This document shows positions 22,301-31,451 of a stretch of DNA of 64,000 bases, piece by piece. Position 1 is the stretch's first letter; every line of letters begins with the position of its first letter. Location: NCBI RefSeq assembly GCF_000003195.3, contig NC_012877.2, forward strand, positions 12,446,839 through 12,510,838, written 5' to 3'. Made by a program: the position numbers and the translations under genes. This stretch comes from Sorghum bicolor (taxonomy: Eukaryota; Streptophyta; Magnoliopsida; Poales; Poaceae). Under the pieces are notes generated by a model. It was not told where the DNA came from. It searched no databases and saw only the letters and a list, made by a program, of their open reading frames with translations.

Positions 22301-22599
22301 CAGGTGATGCACTGAAGCAGAAAGTATTTGATCTATCGGCAAAAAGAGAAGCTCTACTGGCCGAACTCAAGCAAGTAGAGGATGCTCTGTCCCAAGCCCA
22401 GCAAGAAGAGAGTCAACTGCCGGAGACCATCAAGCACCTTGAACAAGAACGAAACGTCCACGGCCGCAAAGCGCTGCAGCTGAAGAGGAAACTGAGGCCG
22501 ATAGAAGGTTCTGCCGATGATGATATCAAAGAGATAGAGACAGCCAATCAGATCCGGCTGCGCGCCATATCGGCAATCCAAGCGCTGCTGAACATCTGA
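19334..22599 (+). CDS. Antisense six-exon gene of E: plant mobile domain protein with coiled-coil tail
   Basis: Predicted exons are 19334-19360, 19478-20935, 21011-21211, 21295-21658, 21735-21823 and 21904-22599, giving 2,835 nt in one frame (944 aa). All junctions keep phase. Donors are GTCAGA, GTAAGT, GCAATT (a GC-AG intron), GTAACA and GTAAGT; acceptors are preceded by T-rich tracts (ttttgcag, gttgcag, ctttcag, ttttcag). Exon 2 carries a plant mobile domain (PMD) pattern: WKDWFLRI, then FGHGPASPTLADVAMLTGLDI. Exon 4 encodes a basic then Pro/Gln/Glu-rich linker (KRKG, KRQK, PPPPPVSP). Exon 6 encodes a long Lys/Glu/Gln-rich coiled coil (about residues 793-923). PMD proteins in plants act in nuclear gene and transposon silencing pathways. 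Introns survive here because the element's genomic RNA is antisense to this gene. First exon is the least certain. Confidence 0.75.
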
Positions 22600-22744
22600 A
22601 GCTTTCATCGGCAACACACCTTTGTTTTCCCGCTTTTAGCTTTTAGTCTAGCCGATAAGACGGTTATCGGCATCTTTTGAAACATTAAGTCTGCCCCCAA
22701 ACATTTAAATCCAGCCGATAGGAGTGTTATCGGCACTTAAACTC
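22600..22744. other. Convergent junction between antisense gene and integrase of E
   Basis: 145 bp between the stop of the plus-strand gene and the stop of the minus-strand integrase. It holds five GCCGAT/ATCGGC hexamers, including two paired arrangements (tagccgataagacggttatcggc and cagccgataggagtgttatcggc) that form inverted repeats with a roughly 8-bp spacer. Confidence 0.75.
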
Positions 22745-24331
22745 TTATGCATCGACCCATATGTTGGGGTAGTACTTCTTTAAATATTTGCCATTTAATG
22801 CTCTGGGAAATTCAACTCCTTCGAGAGTTTCTAGAATATAGGCATTACCAGGAGCCGAGTGTCTTATCCGATAAGGACCTTCCCAATTAGGAGACCACTT
22901 CCCAAACTTCGAACTTTTAGTCCCGACTGGCAAAATCAACTTCCATACCAAATCCCCATCGGTAAACTCCTTAGCCTTTACTTTCTTATCATACCATCTA
23001 GCAACCCTCTTCTTATTTTCTTCTATACTCATTAAAGCCTTTAACCGATGCCCTGCTAAATCATCTAACTCATCGGTCATCAAAGTGGCATAATCATCGG
23101 CAGCCAATTGATCTTGAAAAGATAATCGCCTAGATCCAGCCTTAATCTCCCAAGGCAACACTGCATCATGTCCATACACCAATTGATAGGGTGACACCTT
23201 GGTTGATCCATGACAAGCCATCCGATAAGACCATAGTGCTTCATTTAGCAATGTATGCCACCGCCTAGGATTTTCTTCAATCTTTCGTTTAATAAGCTTG
23301 ATAATTCCTTTGTTAGACGCTTCGGCCTGCCCATTGGCTTGAGCATAGTAAGGAGAAGAATTCAACACTTTAATTCCCATACCGATTGCGAATTCATCGA
23401 ACTCCCCTGACGTAAACATGGTGCCCTGATCGGTGGTAATCGTTTGGGGAATCCCAAATCGGTAAATAATATGCTCCTTCACAAAATCAATCATATTGGC
23501 CGATGTGACTTTCTTCAAAGGAATAGCTTCGACCCACTTAGTGAAATAGTCAGTGGCAACTAGAATGAACTTATGCCCTTTGCTAGATGGTGGATAAATC
23601 TGGCCGATCAGATCGATGGCCCATCCCCGGAACGACCAAGGTTTTATTATAGGATTCATAGCCGATGCGGGTGCTCTCTGGATATTACCGAACTTTTGAC
23701 AACCTTGACATCCCTTGAAATATTTAAAACAATCTTCAAGTATGGTTGGCCAAAAATATCCATTCCTTCGAATCATCCACTTCATCTTAAAAGCTGACTG
23801 ATGCGCTCCACACACTCCTTCATGGATTTCCCCCATCAAACTTCTGGCTTCATCATCACCCAAGCATCGGAGAAGAATTCCGTCGATAGTTCGATAATAC
23901 AATTCATTTTCAAGGAGCACATACTTGGTCGCTTGAAATCGAACCCGTCTTTCAACTTTTTTGGATGGATCTTTTAGATAATCAATAATTTCTTTCCTCC
24001 AATCACCGGCACTGACTGCCGATGTCGCATTAATCATTGGCTGATATCCTGAGGCATGCTGGGCTAACCGATTAGCGTCTTCATTATGCAATCGGGGAAC
24101 ATGCTCCAATCGGAAGTCCTTGAATTCCTTTAACAGTTGCATACTTCTCTCGAAATAGGTTATGAGAACTTCACTTCGGCATTCATAGCTTCCGGCCAAT
24201 TGATTTATAACCAACATAGAATCCCCGAATATTTCAACAGCATCAGCACGAACTTCTCTTAACAACTCCAATCCCTTGATCAGAGCTTGATACTCAGCCT
24301 GATTATTTGTTGATGCAGCAACAATCGGCAA
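22745..24331 (-). CDS. pol: RNase H (C-terminal part) and integrase of E
   Basis: 528 aa. It begins inside RNase H (STNNQAEYQALIKGLELL, then GDSMLVINQL). The integrase has the HHCC zinc-binding region ending CQGCQKFGN. The catalytic core carries the first Asp in WAIDLIG, the second in TTDQGTMF and the Glu in [10 protein letters not shown]. The C-terminus has WEGPYRI and LNGKYLKKYYPN, typical of Tat-lineage integrases. No chromodomain. It is separated from the RT frame by a single-base frameshift near 24385. The first Met is internal, not a real start; in a working element this is part of one Pol polyprotein. Confidence 0.9.
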   Translation of the reverse strand: MPIVAASTNNQAEYQALIKGLELLREVRADAVEIFGDSMLVINQLAGSYECRSEVLITYFERSMQLLKEFKDFRLEHVPRLHNEDANRLAQHASGYQPMINATSAVSAGDWRKEIIDYLKDPSKKVERRVRFQATKYVLLENELYYRTIDGILLRCLGDDEARSLMGEIHEGVCGAHQSAFKMKWMIRRNGYFWPTILEDCFKYFKGCQGCQKFGNIQRAPASAMNPIIKPWSFRGWAIDLIGQIYPPSSKGHKFILVATDYFTKWVEAIPLKKVTSANMIDFVKEHIIYRFGIPQTITTDQGTMFTSGEFDEFAIGMGIKVLNSSPYYAQANGQAEASNKGIIKLIKRKIEENPRRWHTLLNEALWSYRMACHGSTKVSPYQLVYGHDAVLPWEIKAGSRRLSFQDQLAADDYATLMTDELDDLAGHRLKALMSIEENKKRVARWYDKKVKAKEFTDGDLVWKLILPVGTKSSKFGKWSPNWEGPYRIRHSAPGNAYILETLEGVEFPRALNGKYLKKYYPNIWVDA

Positions 24332-24363
24332 GGAAAACTCATACTTCCTCCCCTTAGGAGAAA

Positions 24364-25977
24364 CTAATACAATGCCGATTCCTGCTCCCGGTCACAGGTA
24401 GATCCATCAAAGAAGAGCGTCCAGGGTGCAATTTCCAAGGTTTCCACTAGACCGCAATGCTGAGTCACAAAATCGGCCATAATCTGCCCTTTGACTGCCT
24501 TAGCCGATTCGTAACGCAAATCGAACTCCGACAGCGCTAAAATCCATTTACCGATCCTACCACTCATAATCGGCATAGATAGCATGTATCGGACCACGTC
24601 ATCTTTGCAAACAACAACACATTCGGCCGACAACAGGTAATGTCTCAGCTTGATACATGAAAAATATAAGCATAAGCACTGCTTCTCAATGGCCGAATAC
24701 CTGGTTTCAGCATCAATCAACCTCCTACTCAAATAATAAATTACCCTCTCTTTCCCTTCAAATTCTTGAACTAAAGCTGAACCGATAACCGATCCATCGG
24801 TAGATAAATACAATTTGAAGGGCTTCCCTTGTTGAGGTGGAACTAAAACTGGAGGATTTACTAGATACTTTTTGATTTCATCCAGAGCCAACTGCTGTTC
24901 TTCTCCCCAAACAAACTCTTGATCGGCTTTCAATTTAAGGAGAGGACTGAAAGCACGAATCCTCCCAGATAAATTCGATATAAATCTTCTGATAAAATTC
25001 ACCTTGCCGATCAAGGATTGGAGCTCGGTTTTATTGGTAGGGGCCACTATTTTATTGATAGCATCAATAGATCTTCGACTAATTTCAATACCCCTCTGAT
25101 GTACCATGAAACCAAGAAACTGCCCTGCCGATACGCCAAATGCACACTTGTTGGGATTCATCTTCAATCCATGCTTCCTTGTGCACTCCAACACTTTTCG
25201 TAAATCGGCAAGATGCTTTGAGAAATCTCCAGACTTAACCACCACATCATCAATATAAATCTCTACGAGCTTGCCGATGAACTCATGAAATATGAAATTC
25301 ATAGCCCTTTGATAAGTAGCACCAGCATTCTTTAACCCAAAAGTCATGACTATCCACTCAAATAGTCCAACATGACCAGGACACCTGAATGCGGTTTTTG
25401 GAATATCCTCCTCTGCCATGAATATTTGATTGTATCCTGCATTACCATCCATGAAGCTGATGACCCGATGGCCAGCCGCAGCATCAACCAGTAGATCGGC
25501 GACAGGCATTGGGTATCCATCCATCGGCGTAGCTTTATTGAGATTCCTGAAATCAATGCACACCCGAAGCTTCCCGTTCTTCTTGTAAACCGGAACAACA
25601 TTGGAAATCCATTCGGCATACCGACACTGCCGAATAAACTTAGCTTCAATAAGTTTAGTGATTTCGGCCTTAATATCAGGTAGAATGTTAGGATTACATC
25701 GGCGGGCTGGTTGCTGATGTGGCCGAAATCCAGACTTGATGGGTAACCGATGTTCGACAATTGATCGGTCTAAACCAGGCATCTCTGTATAATCCCAAGC
25801 AAAGCAATCTTTATATTCCTTTAACAAACTAGTCAATTGTCGCTTACACTCAGGATCTAATTTAGCACTAATAAAAGTAGGCCTAGGCTTATCACCACTA
25901 CCTATATCTACTTCTACCAAATCATCGGCCGATGTGAATCCCTGGCCTAATTTTCCATCATCGGCGAATCTATCCAT
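24364..25977 (-). CDS. pol: Reverse transcriptase and start of RNase H of E
   Basis: 537 aa. RT motifs in order are WISNVVPVYKKNGKLRVCIDFRNLN, FMDGNAGYNQI, FGLKNAGATYQRAMN and the catalytic YIDD in VEIYIDDVVVKSG, then LGFMVHQRGIE and IRAFSPLLK of the thumb/connection. RNase H starts with LFFDGSTC and then goes out of frame (DREQESALY, stop) because of a one-base loss in a G run near 24385. The start ATG overlaps the gag-pro stop as TAATG (25979-25975), so Pol could be made by termination-reinitiation or frameshifting. RNase H resumes in the next frame at 24331. Confidence 0.92.
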   Translation of the reverse strand: MDRFADDGKLGQGFTSADDLVEVDIGSGDKPRPTFISAKLDPECKRQLTSLLKEYKDCFAWDYTEMPGLDRSIVEHRLPIKSGFRPHQQPARRCNPNILPDIKAEITKLIEAKFIRQCRYAEWISNVVPVYKKNGKLRVCIDFRNLNKATPMDGYPMPVADLLVDAAAGHRVISFMDGNAGYNQIFMAEEDIPKTAFRCPGHVGLFEWIVMTFGLKNAGATYQRAMNFIFHEFIGKLVEIYIDDVVVKSGDFSKHLADLRKVLECTRKHGLKMNPNKCAFGVSAGQFLGFMVHQRGIEISRRSIDAINKIVAPTNKTELQSLIGKVNFIRRFISNLSGRIRAFSPLLKLKADQEFVWGEEQQLALDEIKKYLVNPPVLVPPQQGKPFKLYLSTDGSVIGSALVQEFEGKERVIYYLSRRLIDAETRYSAIEKQCLCLYFSCIKLRHYLLSAECVVVCKDDVVRYMLSMPIMSGRIGKWILALSEFDLRYESAKAVKGQIMADFVTQHCGLVETLEIAPWTLFFDGSTCDREQESALY

Positions 25978-28900
25978 TAAAAACCGTCGTCAGAACCGAC
26001 TGCTTGGATCGGTGGAATCTCATAATCGGCAACTTTGAGAAAATCTTTCTCCCAAACTTCTCCTGAAATGCACCTAGTCTTTTCATAAGTATCCGCTTCT
26101 GCCGATGCGATAACATAAGAAGAATCCCCTGGGACGATCTCAATCTTGTCACCTACCCACTGAACCAAGCACTGATGCATTGTAGATGGGACACAACAAT
26201 TGGCATGAATCCAATCTCTCCCCAATAATAAATTGTAGGCACCTTTTCCGCTGATCACGAAAAAAGTTGTCGGCAAGGTTTTGCTGCCGATGGTCAACTC
26301 TGCACATATCGCCCCCTTGACTGGAGACACGTTTCCTTCAAAGTCTTTGAGCATCATATCGGTCTTGGTCAAATCTTGATCCCCTTTCCCAAGCTTCCAA
26401 TATACTGCATACGGCATAATATTAATAGCAGCTCCACCATCAACTAGGATCTTAGTCATTGGCTGCCCATCAACCCTTCCTTTGAGGAACAAAGCTTTAA
26501 GATGCTGCCTCTCGTCATCAGCAGGTTTCTCAAAGATAGCCGTCATCGGATCCAGAGCCAACTGAGCTATCTGATCAGAAAATTCCAACTCATCGTCACT
26601 GGCTGGTGCAAGAAACTCTATCGGCAACATGAAGACCATGTTGACGCCTGCCGATGGACCTTCCCTCTTAGTGTCTGACGGCTGCCGACTTCCAGAGTTC
26701 TCTCCCTTGTTTAGCTCCTCTTGCCTTTCTCGTCGCAATCTCCTTTTCTGTGTGCACCATGGAGGAAGTAGCCTTTGCCTTGCCGTCGGGCGTTGGTTCT
26801 CCCTTGACTCCATGCGATGCGTGTTAGCATCCCTGCAAAATATGAATTCATCGGGAACCCGCGCATCAGCCATTCCTTCGAGCTCCTCTTGGTTCCTGGG
26901 AAAATACTGGACACGGTCACTAAGTCTGTTGTGCCCACTGAATCTGCCCCCCAGCCGGTCATGAACTGACACCCTTCTTCTGATCGGCCCATTAGCTCGC
27001 CGTTCATCACCATGATAACGCCGATCGTTCCTATCGTACCGATCATAACCGTTGCATTCAGGGCAGTCTCTGACAGTAGGAAGCTTGATATTTTCCTCCC
27101 AACAATGGATGAAGAATGGGCAATTCCAATGATCCCTGTGCCGATTCCACTCCTGCCGGCGTCTTTCTTCTTCCCGTTGATAATCTTCCTGCTGGCGTCG
27201 ATACCGATCTTCCCGTTGTTGCCATTTTTCTCGAGGCCTCCTATGAGTTATGACGATGCCAGATCGAGGAAGCCTTCCTGAGCTAGTTCCTTCCTGGACC
27301 AAGCCTTTACTTCTTGCATCGGCAGTAGTAACTTGATGCTGGGGATCTACCGATGCACTCTTCTCAGCTGTCTCCGACGTTAAGACCTTAGCCTTCCCCT
27401 TAGCATCCAACATGTTTGTCGAGAAAGGATGTTGGTCTATCTTCATCGGCTTCTGGGCTTTAGAACTGTCAAACTTGATTCTCCCTGACTCTATAGCCGA
27501 TTGCAGCTGCTGTCTGAATACTTTGCACTCGTTGGTGTCATGTGAAGTTGCATTATGCCACTTGCAATATCTCATCCTCTTCAACTCTTCTGCCGACGGG
27601 ATCACGTGGTTAGGTGACAGTTTGATTTGACCTTCCTGAAGTAGAAAGTCAAATATCCTATCGGCCTTGGCGGTGTCAAAGGCAAACTTCTCTGGTTCCT
27701 TCTGCCCAAAAGGACAAGACATCGGCTTCTTGTTTTTTACCCACTCTGCCAAACCGATTACTGGTTCTTCATCGGAATCTGAGCTTGTTGCTTCATCAAC
27801 AAATGACACTTTCTTATTCCATGCCCTGTTAGGCTCGAAAGGCTTGATGTCTTGATCAGATATCCTCTGCACCAAGTGACTTAAACTTTCGAACTCCTGA
27901 GAGGCATACTTATCCCTGATATGTGGCAACAAACCCTGGAAAGCCAAATCGGCTAGCTGCCGATCATCCAGAACCAGGCTATAGCATTTATTCTTGACCT
28001 CTCGTATCCTCTGCACAAATCCCTCAACCGACTCATCATTACGTTGCCTCAACTTGACCAAGTCGGTGATCTTCTTCTCATGAACCCCCGAGAAGAAGTA
28101 TCTGTGGCATTGCTTCTCTAGATCGGCCCAAGTAATTACTGAGTTGGGAGGTAATGATATGAACCAAGTAAAGGCCGATCCAGACAATGATGATGAAAAT
28201 AGACGAACCCTCAATTCGTCCCTGTTACCAGCCTCTCCACATTGAATAATGAACCTATTGACATGCTCCATAGTTGACGTGTCGTCTTGTCCGGAAAACT
28301 TTGTAAAATCCGGTACCTTGTACCGATGTGGAAGCGGGATCAAATCATACGCTGGAGGATACGGTGTCCGATAAGAATAAGTGTTGACTTTGGGTTTTAT
28401 CCCAAATTGTTCCCTCATTACTTCAGCAATCTTATCGGCCCAATACGCATCGGCATCTTGCCGATGAGGCGGCTGCGGATCTGGCACTTGGTGGCGAACC
28501 TCCACGTGTCTGTTTGGGACGTGACCTGCATGGAACATTGTATTGGTCACCTGTCCTCCAATCTGCGGACTACCAAACTGCTGTCCACCGATTGGCTGTC
28601 CTCCGAGTTGCTGCCCAAAATTTATTGGCTGGTTGGGAATCACCTGACCTTGGAACCCGGGATAGACCTGCCCTTGCTGGAACCCTGTAGTCTGATAACC
28701 CTGCTGGGGCGATTGTGGAAAGGCTTGCTGTCCAAGCCATCCATTATTAGCGTTCATCGGCATAGGTGCTGCCGATGATTGGTAATTGGGTACCGTCGTT
28801 GAATTGACATACCCCGACTGGGCCATAGGCCTCTGTTGCATCAGCATTGACTCTGCCGATGCGTTGGGCATCTGGAACATTGAATCTTGAGGATTTCCAG

Positions 28901-29606
28901 TGTGAGGCCTTGCAGTAGTAGTTGTGGTATACCGAGGACTCTGGTTCACCGGCACATTGGAAGGTGCCGATGTCATAGGAGTTTTGCCCCTCATGTCAGT
29001 TATCTGTGATGTTCCCGGCGTCAACTCTGGAGGCATACCATAACCCCACCAGTTGGGAGGAAGAGTTAACCCTGACATTGCCGATGCCAACATATCTGTT
29101 GTCAGTTTATGCTGCCCAACTGAAATTTGTGGGTTGGTTGCCATCGGCATAGATAGTGCACCAATAGTCCCCAATGTACTTGGAGGGACGGCAGACTGTG
29201 CACTTGCATTCGTCAAGGCAGCCGATGGAGCCGTGACCTCTGGTGCCGTTGGCTGATGATGGGAGGGCCCCACATAATCTGGCGGGATTTGTCCTTCCTT
29301 GAAAGTTCTTGCCACGGCGTTGAAAACCGTATTAGACAGTACACCAGCTTGGTTAATCAACGCTCGATTGATGGCATTGTCAACCATATCTTGAAGCTTG
29401 CCAGGATTGGCGTCAAAGGTGACCTGCCGTGGTGCCGGCAGTGCATCTTTCTGGACCACTTCGCCGCTCCTGTTTATGCTGAAAGACCTCAGGCATTGCT
29501 GCTTGAACTCTTCCATGGCTTGGGCAATAGCTTGCTTTTGCTCATCCTTGAGGTTGGCTTCCGTCACGGGGATGACGTTCTCTTGATCGAGGTCAGAGAT
29601 CGACAT
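25977..29606 (-). CDS. gag-pro: Gag-protease polyprotein of E
   Basis: About 1,209 aa from the Met of MSISDLDQENV. The open frame extends upstream to 29702 into the primer site and LTR, so I choose 29606, 21 bp past the primer site. The N-terminal 400 residues are Gln/Pro/Gly-rich and low in complexity. The Gag core is near residues 435-600 (FTKFSGQDD, SGSAFTWFISLP, CHRYFFSG). A CHHC-type knuckle CKWHNATSHDTNEC follows. A charged Arg/Glu stretch and a second Cys/His cluster (CPFFIHCWEE...DCPEC) come next. The protease has VDGGAAINIMP near residue 1055 and LLLGRDWIHAN. The frame is intact with no stops, in keeping with the youth of the element. It ends in TAATG overlapping the RT start. Confidence 0.9.
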   Translation of the reverse strand: MSISDLDQENVIPVTEANLKDEQKQAIAQAMEEFKQQCLRSFSINRSGEVVQKDALPAPRQVTFDANPGKLQDMVDNAINRALINQAGVLSNTVFNAVARTFKEGQIPPDYVGPSHHQPTAPEVTAPSAALTNASAQSAVPPSTLGTIGALSMPMATNPQISVGQHKLTTDMLASAMSGLTLPPNWWGYGMPPELTPGTSQITDMRGKTPMTSAPSNVPVNQSPRYTTTTTARPHTGNPQDSMFQMPNASAESMLMQQRPMAQSGYVNSTTVPNYQSSAAPMPMNANNGWLGQQAFPQSPQQGYQTTGFQQGQVYPGFQGQVIPNQPINFGQQLGGQPIGGQQFGSPQIGGQVTNTMFHAGHVPNRHVEVRHQVPDPQPPHRQDADAYWADKIAEVMREQFGIKPKVNTYSYRTPYPPAYDLIPLPHRYKVPDFTKFSGQDDTSTMEHVNRFIIQCGEAGNRDELRVRLFSSSLSGSAFTWFISLPPNSVITWADLEKQCHRYFFSGVHEKKITDLVKLRQRNDESVEGFVQRIREVKNKCYSLVLDDRQLADLAFQGLLPHIRDKYASQEFESLSHLVQRISDQDIKPFEPNRAWNKKVSFVDEATSSDSDEEPVIGLAEWVKNKKPMSCPFGQKEPEKFAFDTAKADRIFDFLLQEGQIKLSPNHVIPSAEELKRMRYCKWHNATSHDTNECKVFRQQLQSAIESGRIKFDSSKAQKPMKIDQHPFSTNMLDAKGKAKVLTSETAEKSASVDPQHQVTTADARSKGLVQEGTSSGRLPRSGIVITHRRPREKWQQREDRYRRQQEDYQREEERRRQEWNRHRDHWNCPFFIHCWEENIKLPTVRDCPECNGYDRYDRNDRRYHGDERRANGPIRRRVSVHDRLGGRFSGHNRLSDRVQYFPRNQEELEGMADARVPDEFIFCRDANTHRMESRENQRPTARQRLLPPWCTQKRRLRRERQEELNKGENSGSRQPSDTKREGPSAGVNMVFMLPIEFLAPASDDELEFSDQIAQLALDPMTAIFEKPADDERQHLKALFLKGRVDGQPMTKILVDGGAAINIMPYAVYWKLGKGDQDLTKTDMMLKDFEGNVSPVKGAICAELTIGSKTLPTTFFVISGKGAYNLLLGRDWIHANCCVPSTMHQCLVQWVGDKIEIVPGDSSYVIASAEADTYEKTRCISGEVWEKDFLKVADYEIPPIQAVGSDDGF

Positions 29607-29626
29607 GTTGATCTTGATCTTGAATC

Positions 29627-29645
29627 GGTCCCACTGGGCGTGCCA
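29627..29645 (-). other. Primer-binding site of E
   Basis: On the minus strand TGGCACGCCCAGTGGGACC, seven bases inside the LTR end, a form seen in Tat-lineage elements. I do not assign the tRNA with certainty. Confidence 0.65.
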
Positions 29646-29652
29646 AAAGATG

Positions 29653-30341
29653 TGTTGATGCAAAACTGATCTGCAAACACAAAGGGCTAATACCCGATTC
29701 AAACGTTAAGGCGTGCCAGCCGATTTGACCTTGCTATCGGCAAAGGTGATAACTCGAATACTTTAGTCCTGACAACAGCGATGCGCCCGGGTGTCACGGC
29801 TAAGAGGTACTCACGCGGAACTCGAGAACACGCCGAGCTTAAGTCGACGAATTCCTAAGAACTCGTAATAAAAGGAAAAAAGTATGACGAAGTCGTCGAA
29901 AAGTAGATGCTGGAATATGAGTAAAAACGTGTGTTTGATTGATTTCTTTATTCTCTCATTACAAGGTCCTAGGGTTTATATTTATACCCTGCTCAAAGAG
30001 CTACGACCAGACACGATTAGAATTCGAATTTCAAATTACACGGAATCCGTATACAAAACGATGCAAATAACTAAGGAAATAATAAAACTATCCTTCGTGA
30101 CAAACCGAAACTCCTCCACATGACAACTGGCAGCTTCCGGACTCCTCCTTCGCGTCATCGGCAATCCCCTTGCCATAGTCATCGGCAGACCTTTTTATCC
30201 AGTCATCGGCACCATATTACTGCCTGTGGACTTAATCACATTCAACCTCTCCTTCATCGGCAACCATCCTCATCAGCAACCCGCACCGTACTGCCACCCT
30301 ATCCTGCCATCCTGGACACGTGCCCAAAAATGGTGTCAACA
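29653..30341 (-). repeat. 5' LTR of E
   Basis: 689 bp. A TATA box on the minus strand (gtataaatat, 29978-29987) is in the expected place. Five or six GCCGAT/ATCGGC hexamers lie in it. Confidence 0.95.
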
Positions 30342-30346
30342 ATACC

Positions 30347-31451
30347 CAGGGTACTCTATGAAAAATTCTTTACATATCCTTTATTAGAGACAACCATGTG
30401 TTTGCAGTTTGCAGATCAGACGATAACTTTCCCAAAAGGAATAGTGAGGAACCTTTGTATCCGAGTTGGTACCTTGTATGCCCCAGCAGACTTCGTAGTG
30501 GTAGAGACCGGAAATGATGAGAGAGCACCTATCATCCTAGGGAGGCCATTTCTGAACACCACAGGAGCTATCATCTACGCCAGTGCTGCCAAGATCAGTT
30601 TCTATGTCAAAGGGAAGAAGGAGACATTTTTCTTCAAGAACAAGACTACACAAATTCCAAATCAATCCAGACGTGAATCAAGGAAGAGGACCAACAGGAG
30701 GAACAGGAACAAGCAAGTGTGGACCGAGTCAGCTAAGATGGTCACTGAAGTCCATGGAGGCCAAGATCACCGACTGAAGTCACCGTTTTTGACTAAGAAG
30801 GACGACCCAGGAATGCCAAGCATCTACTGCTCCATAAATGGATACAACTTCTACAAGACGATTTGCGACACCGGATCAGGCGTCAACATAATGGCCGCAG
30901 TCACCTATCGGCTCTTGTTCGGGACCATGCCACTAAGACCAACATACATTCAGCTCCAGATGGCAGATCAGACATTTCGAGAAGTTCAAGGAATAGTATC
31001 TGATGTCCCAGTCAAAATAGACGATCACTTTGTCTACACAGACTTTCAAGTTGTTGACATGGGAGAAGACGAGTATGATCCACCCATCATCCTTGGAAGG
31101 CCGTTCCTCAGCACCGTTAAAGCAATTATCTACATTGGAACCGGAGAAGTCCATATGCACTTCCCCTCAGAGAAGGTACGCCGTTATTTTACTGACCCTA
31201 ACTATATCGTTGAAGAATCTAAGCAGGTCAGAAAGAGACGCAACCGCAACCAGAGGAGGCAGATCATCAAGGACGGATGGGCAGACTATGAAGGAGAAGT
31301 TGTAAGGTCAGAAGACGTAGAGTTTAAACAGAATTATCCAAAGGAGATTGAAGCACCGAGTCAGGTATGGAAAATGAAGATAACTATACAAGAAGAGGAG
31401 GCGCTGCCGGAAATACCGACTACGCCACCCAACGAACCTCAGAACGATTAA
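30347..31451 (+). CDS. pro: Gag-protease of D1, C-terminal part with second retropepsin
   Basis: Continues in phase from 18005 across E; H has the same joined order without an insertion. It completes retropepsin 1 (ADQTITFP, then PIILGRPFLNTTGA). A basic linker follows (RRESRKRTNRRNRNK). A second complete retropepsin-like domain comes next: CDTGSG near 30870, YIQLQMADQTF and PPIILGRPFLSTVKA. The second has the canonical D-T-G catalytic triad; the first has D-F-G. A basic KQVRKRRNRNQRR segment and an acidic tail end the protein at TAA 31449-31451. Confidence 0.88.

Larger units (their letters stand above)
18006..30341 (-). mobile_element. Element E: young Tat/Grande-like retrotransposon with antisense gene
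   Basis: Flanked by target duplication atacc (18001-18005 and 30342-30346). Both LTRs are 689 bp and differ at only 3 positions (0.44%, about 0.17 My at 1.3e-8). The element reads on the minus strand: LTR, primer site, gag-pro, RT, RNase H-integrase, then a plus-strand multi-exon gene, polypurine tract and LTR. Extra antisense genes between integrase and 3' LTR are known in Grande and other Tat-lineage elements; this one has clear introns. The element is 12.3 kb. Confidence 0.93.
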
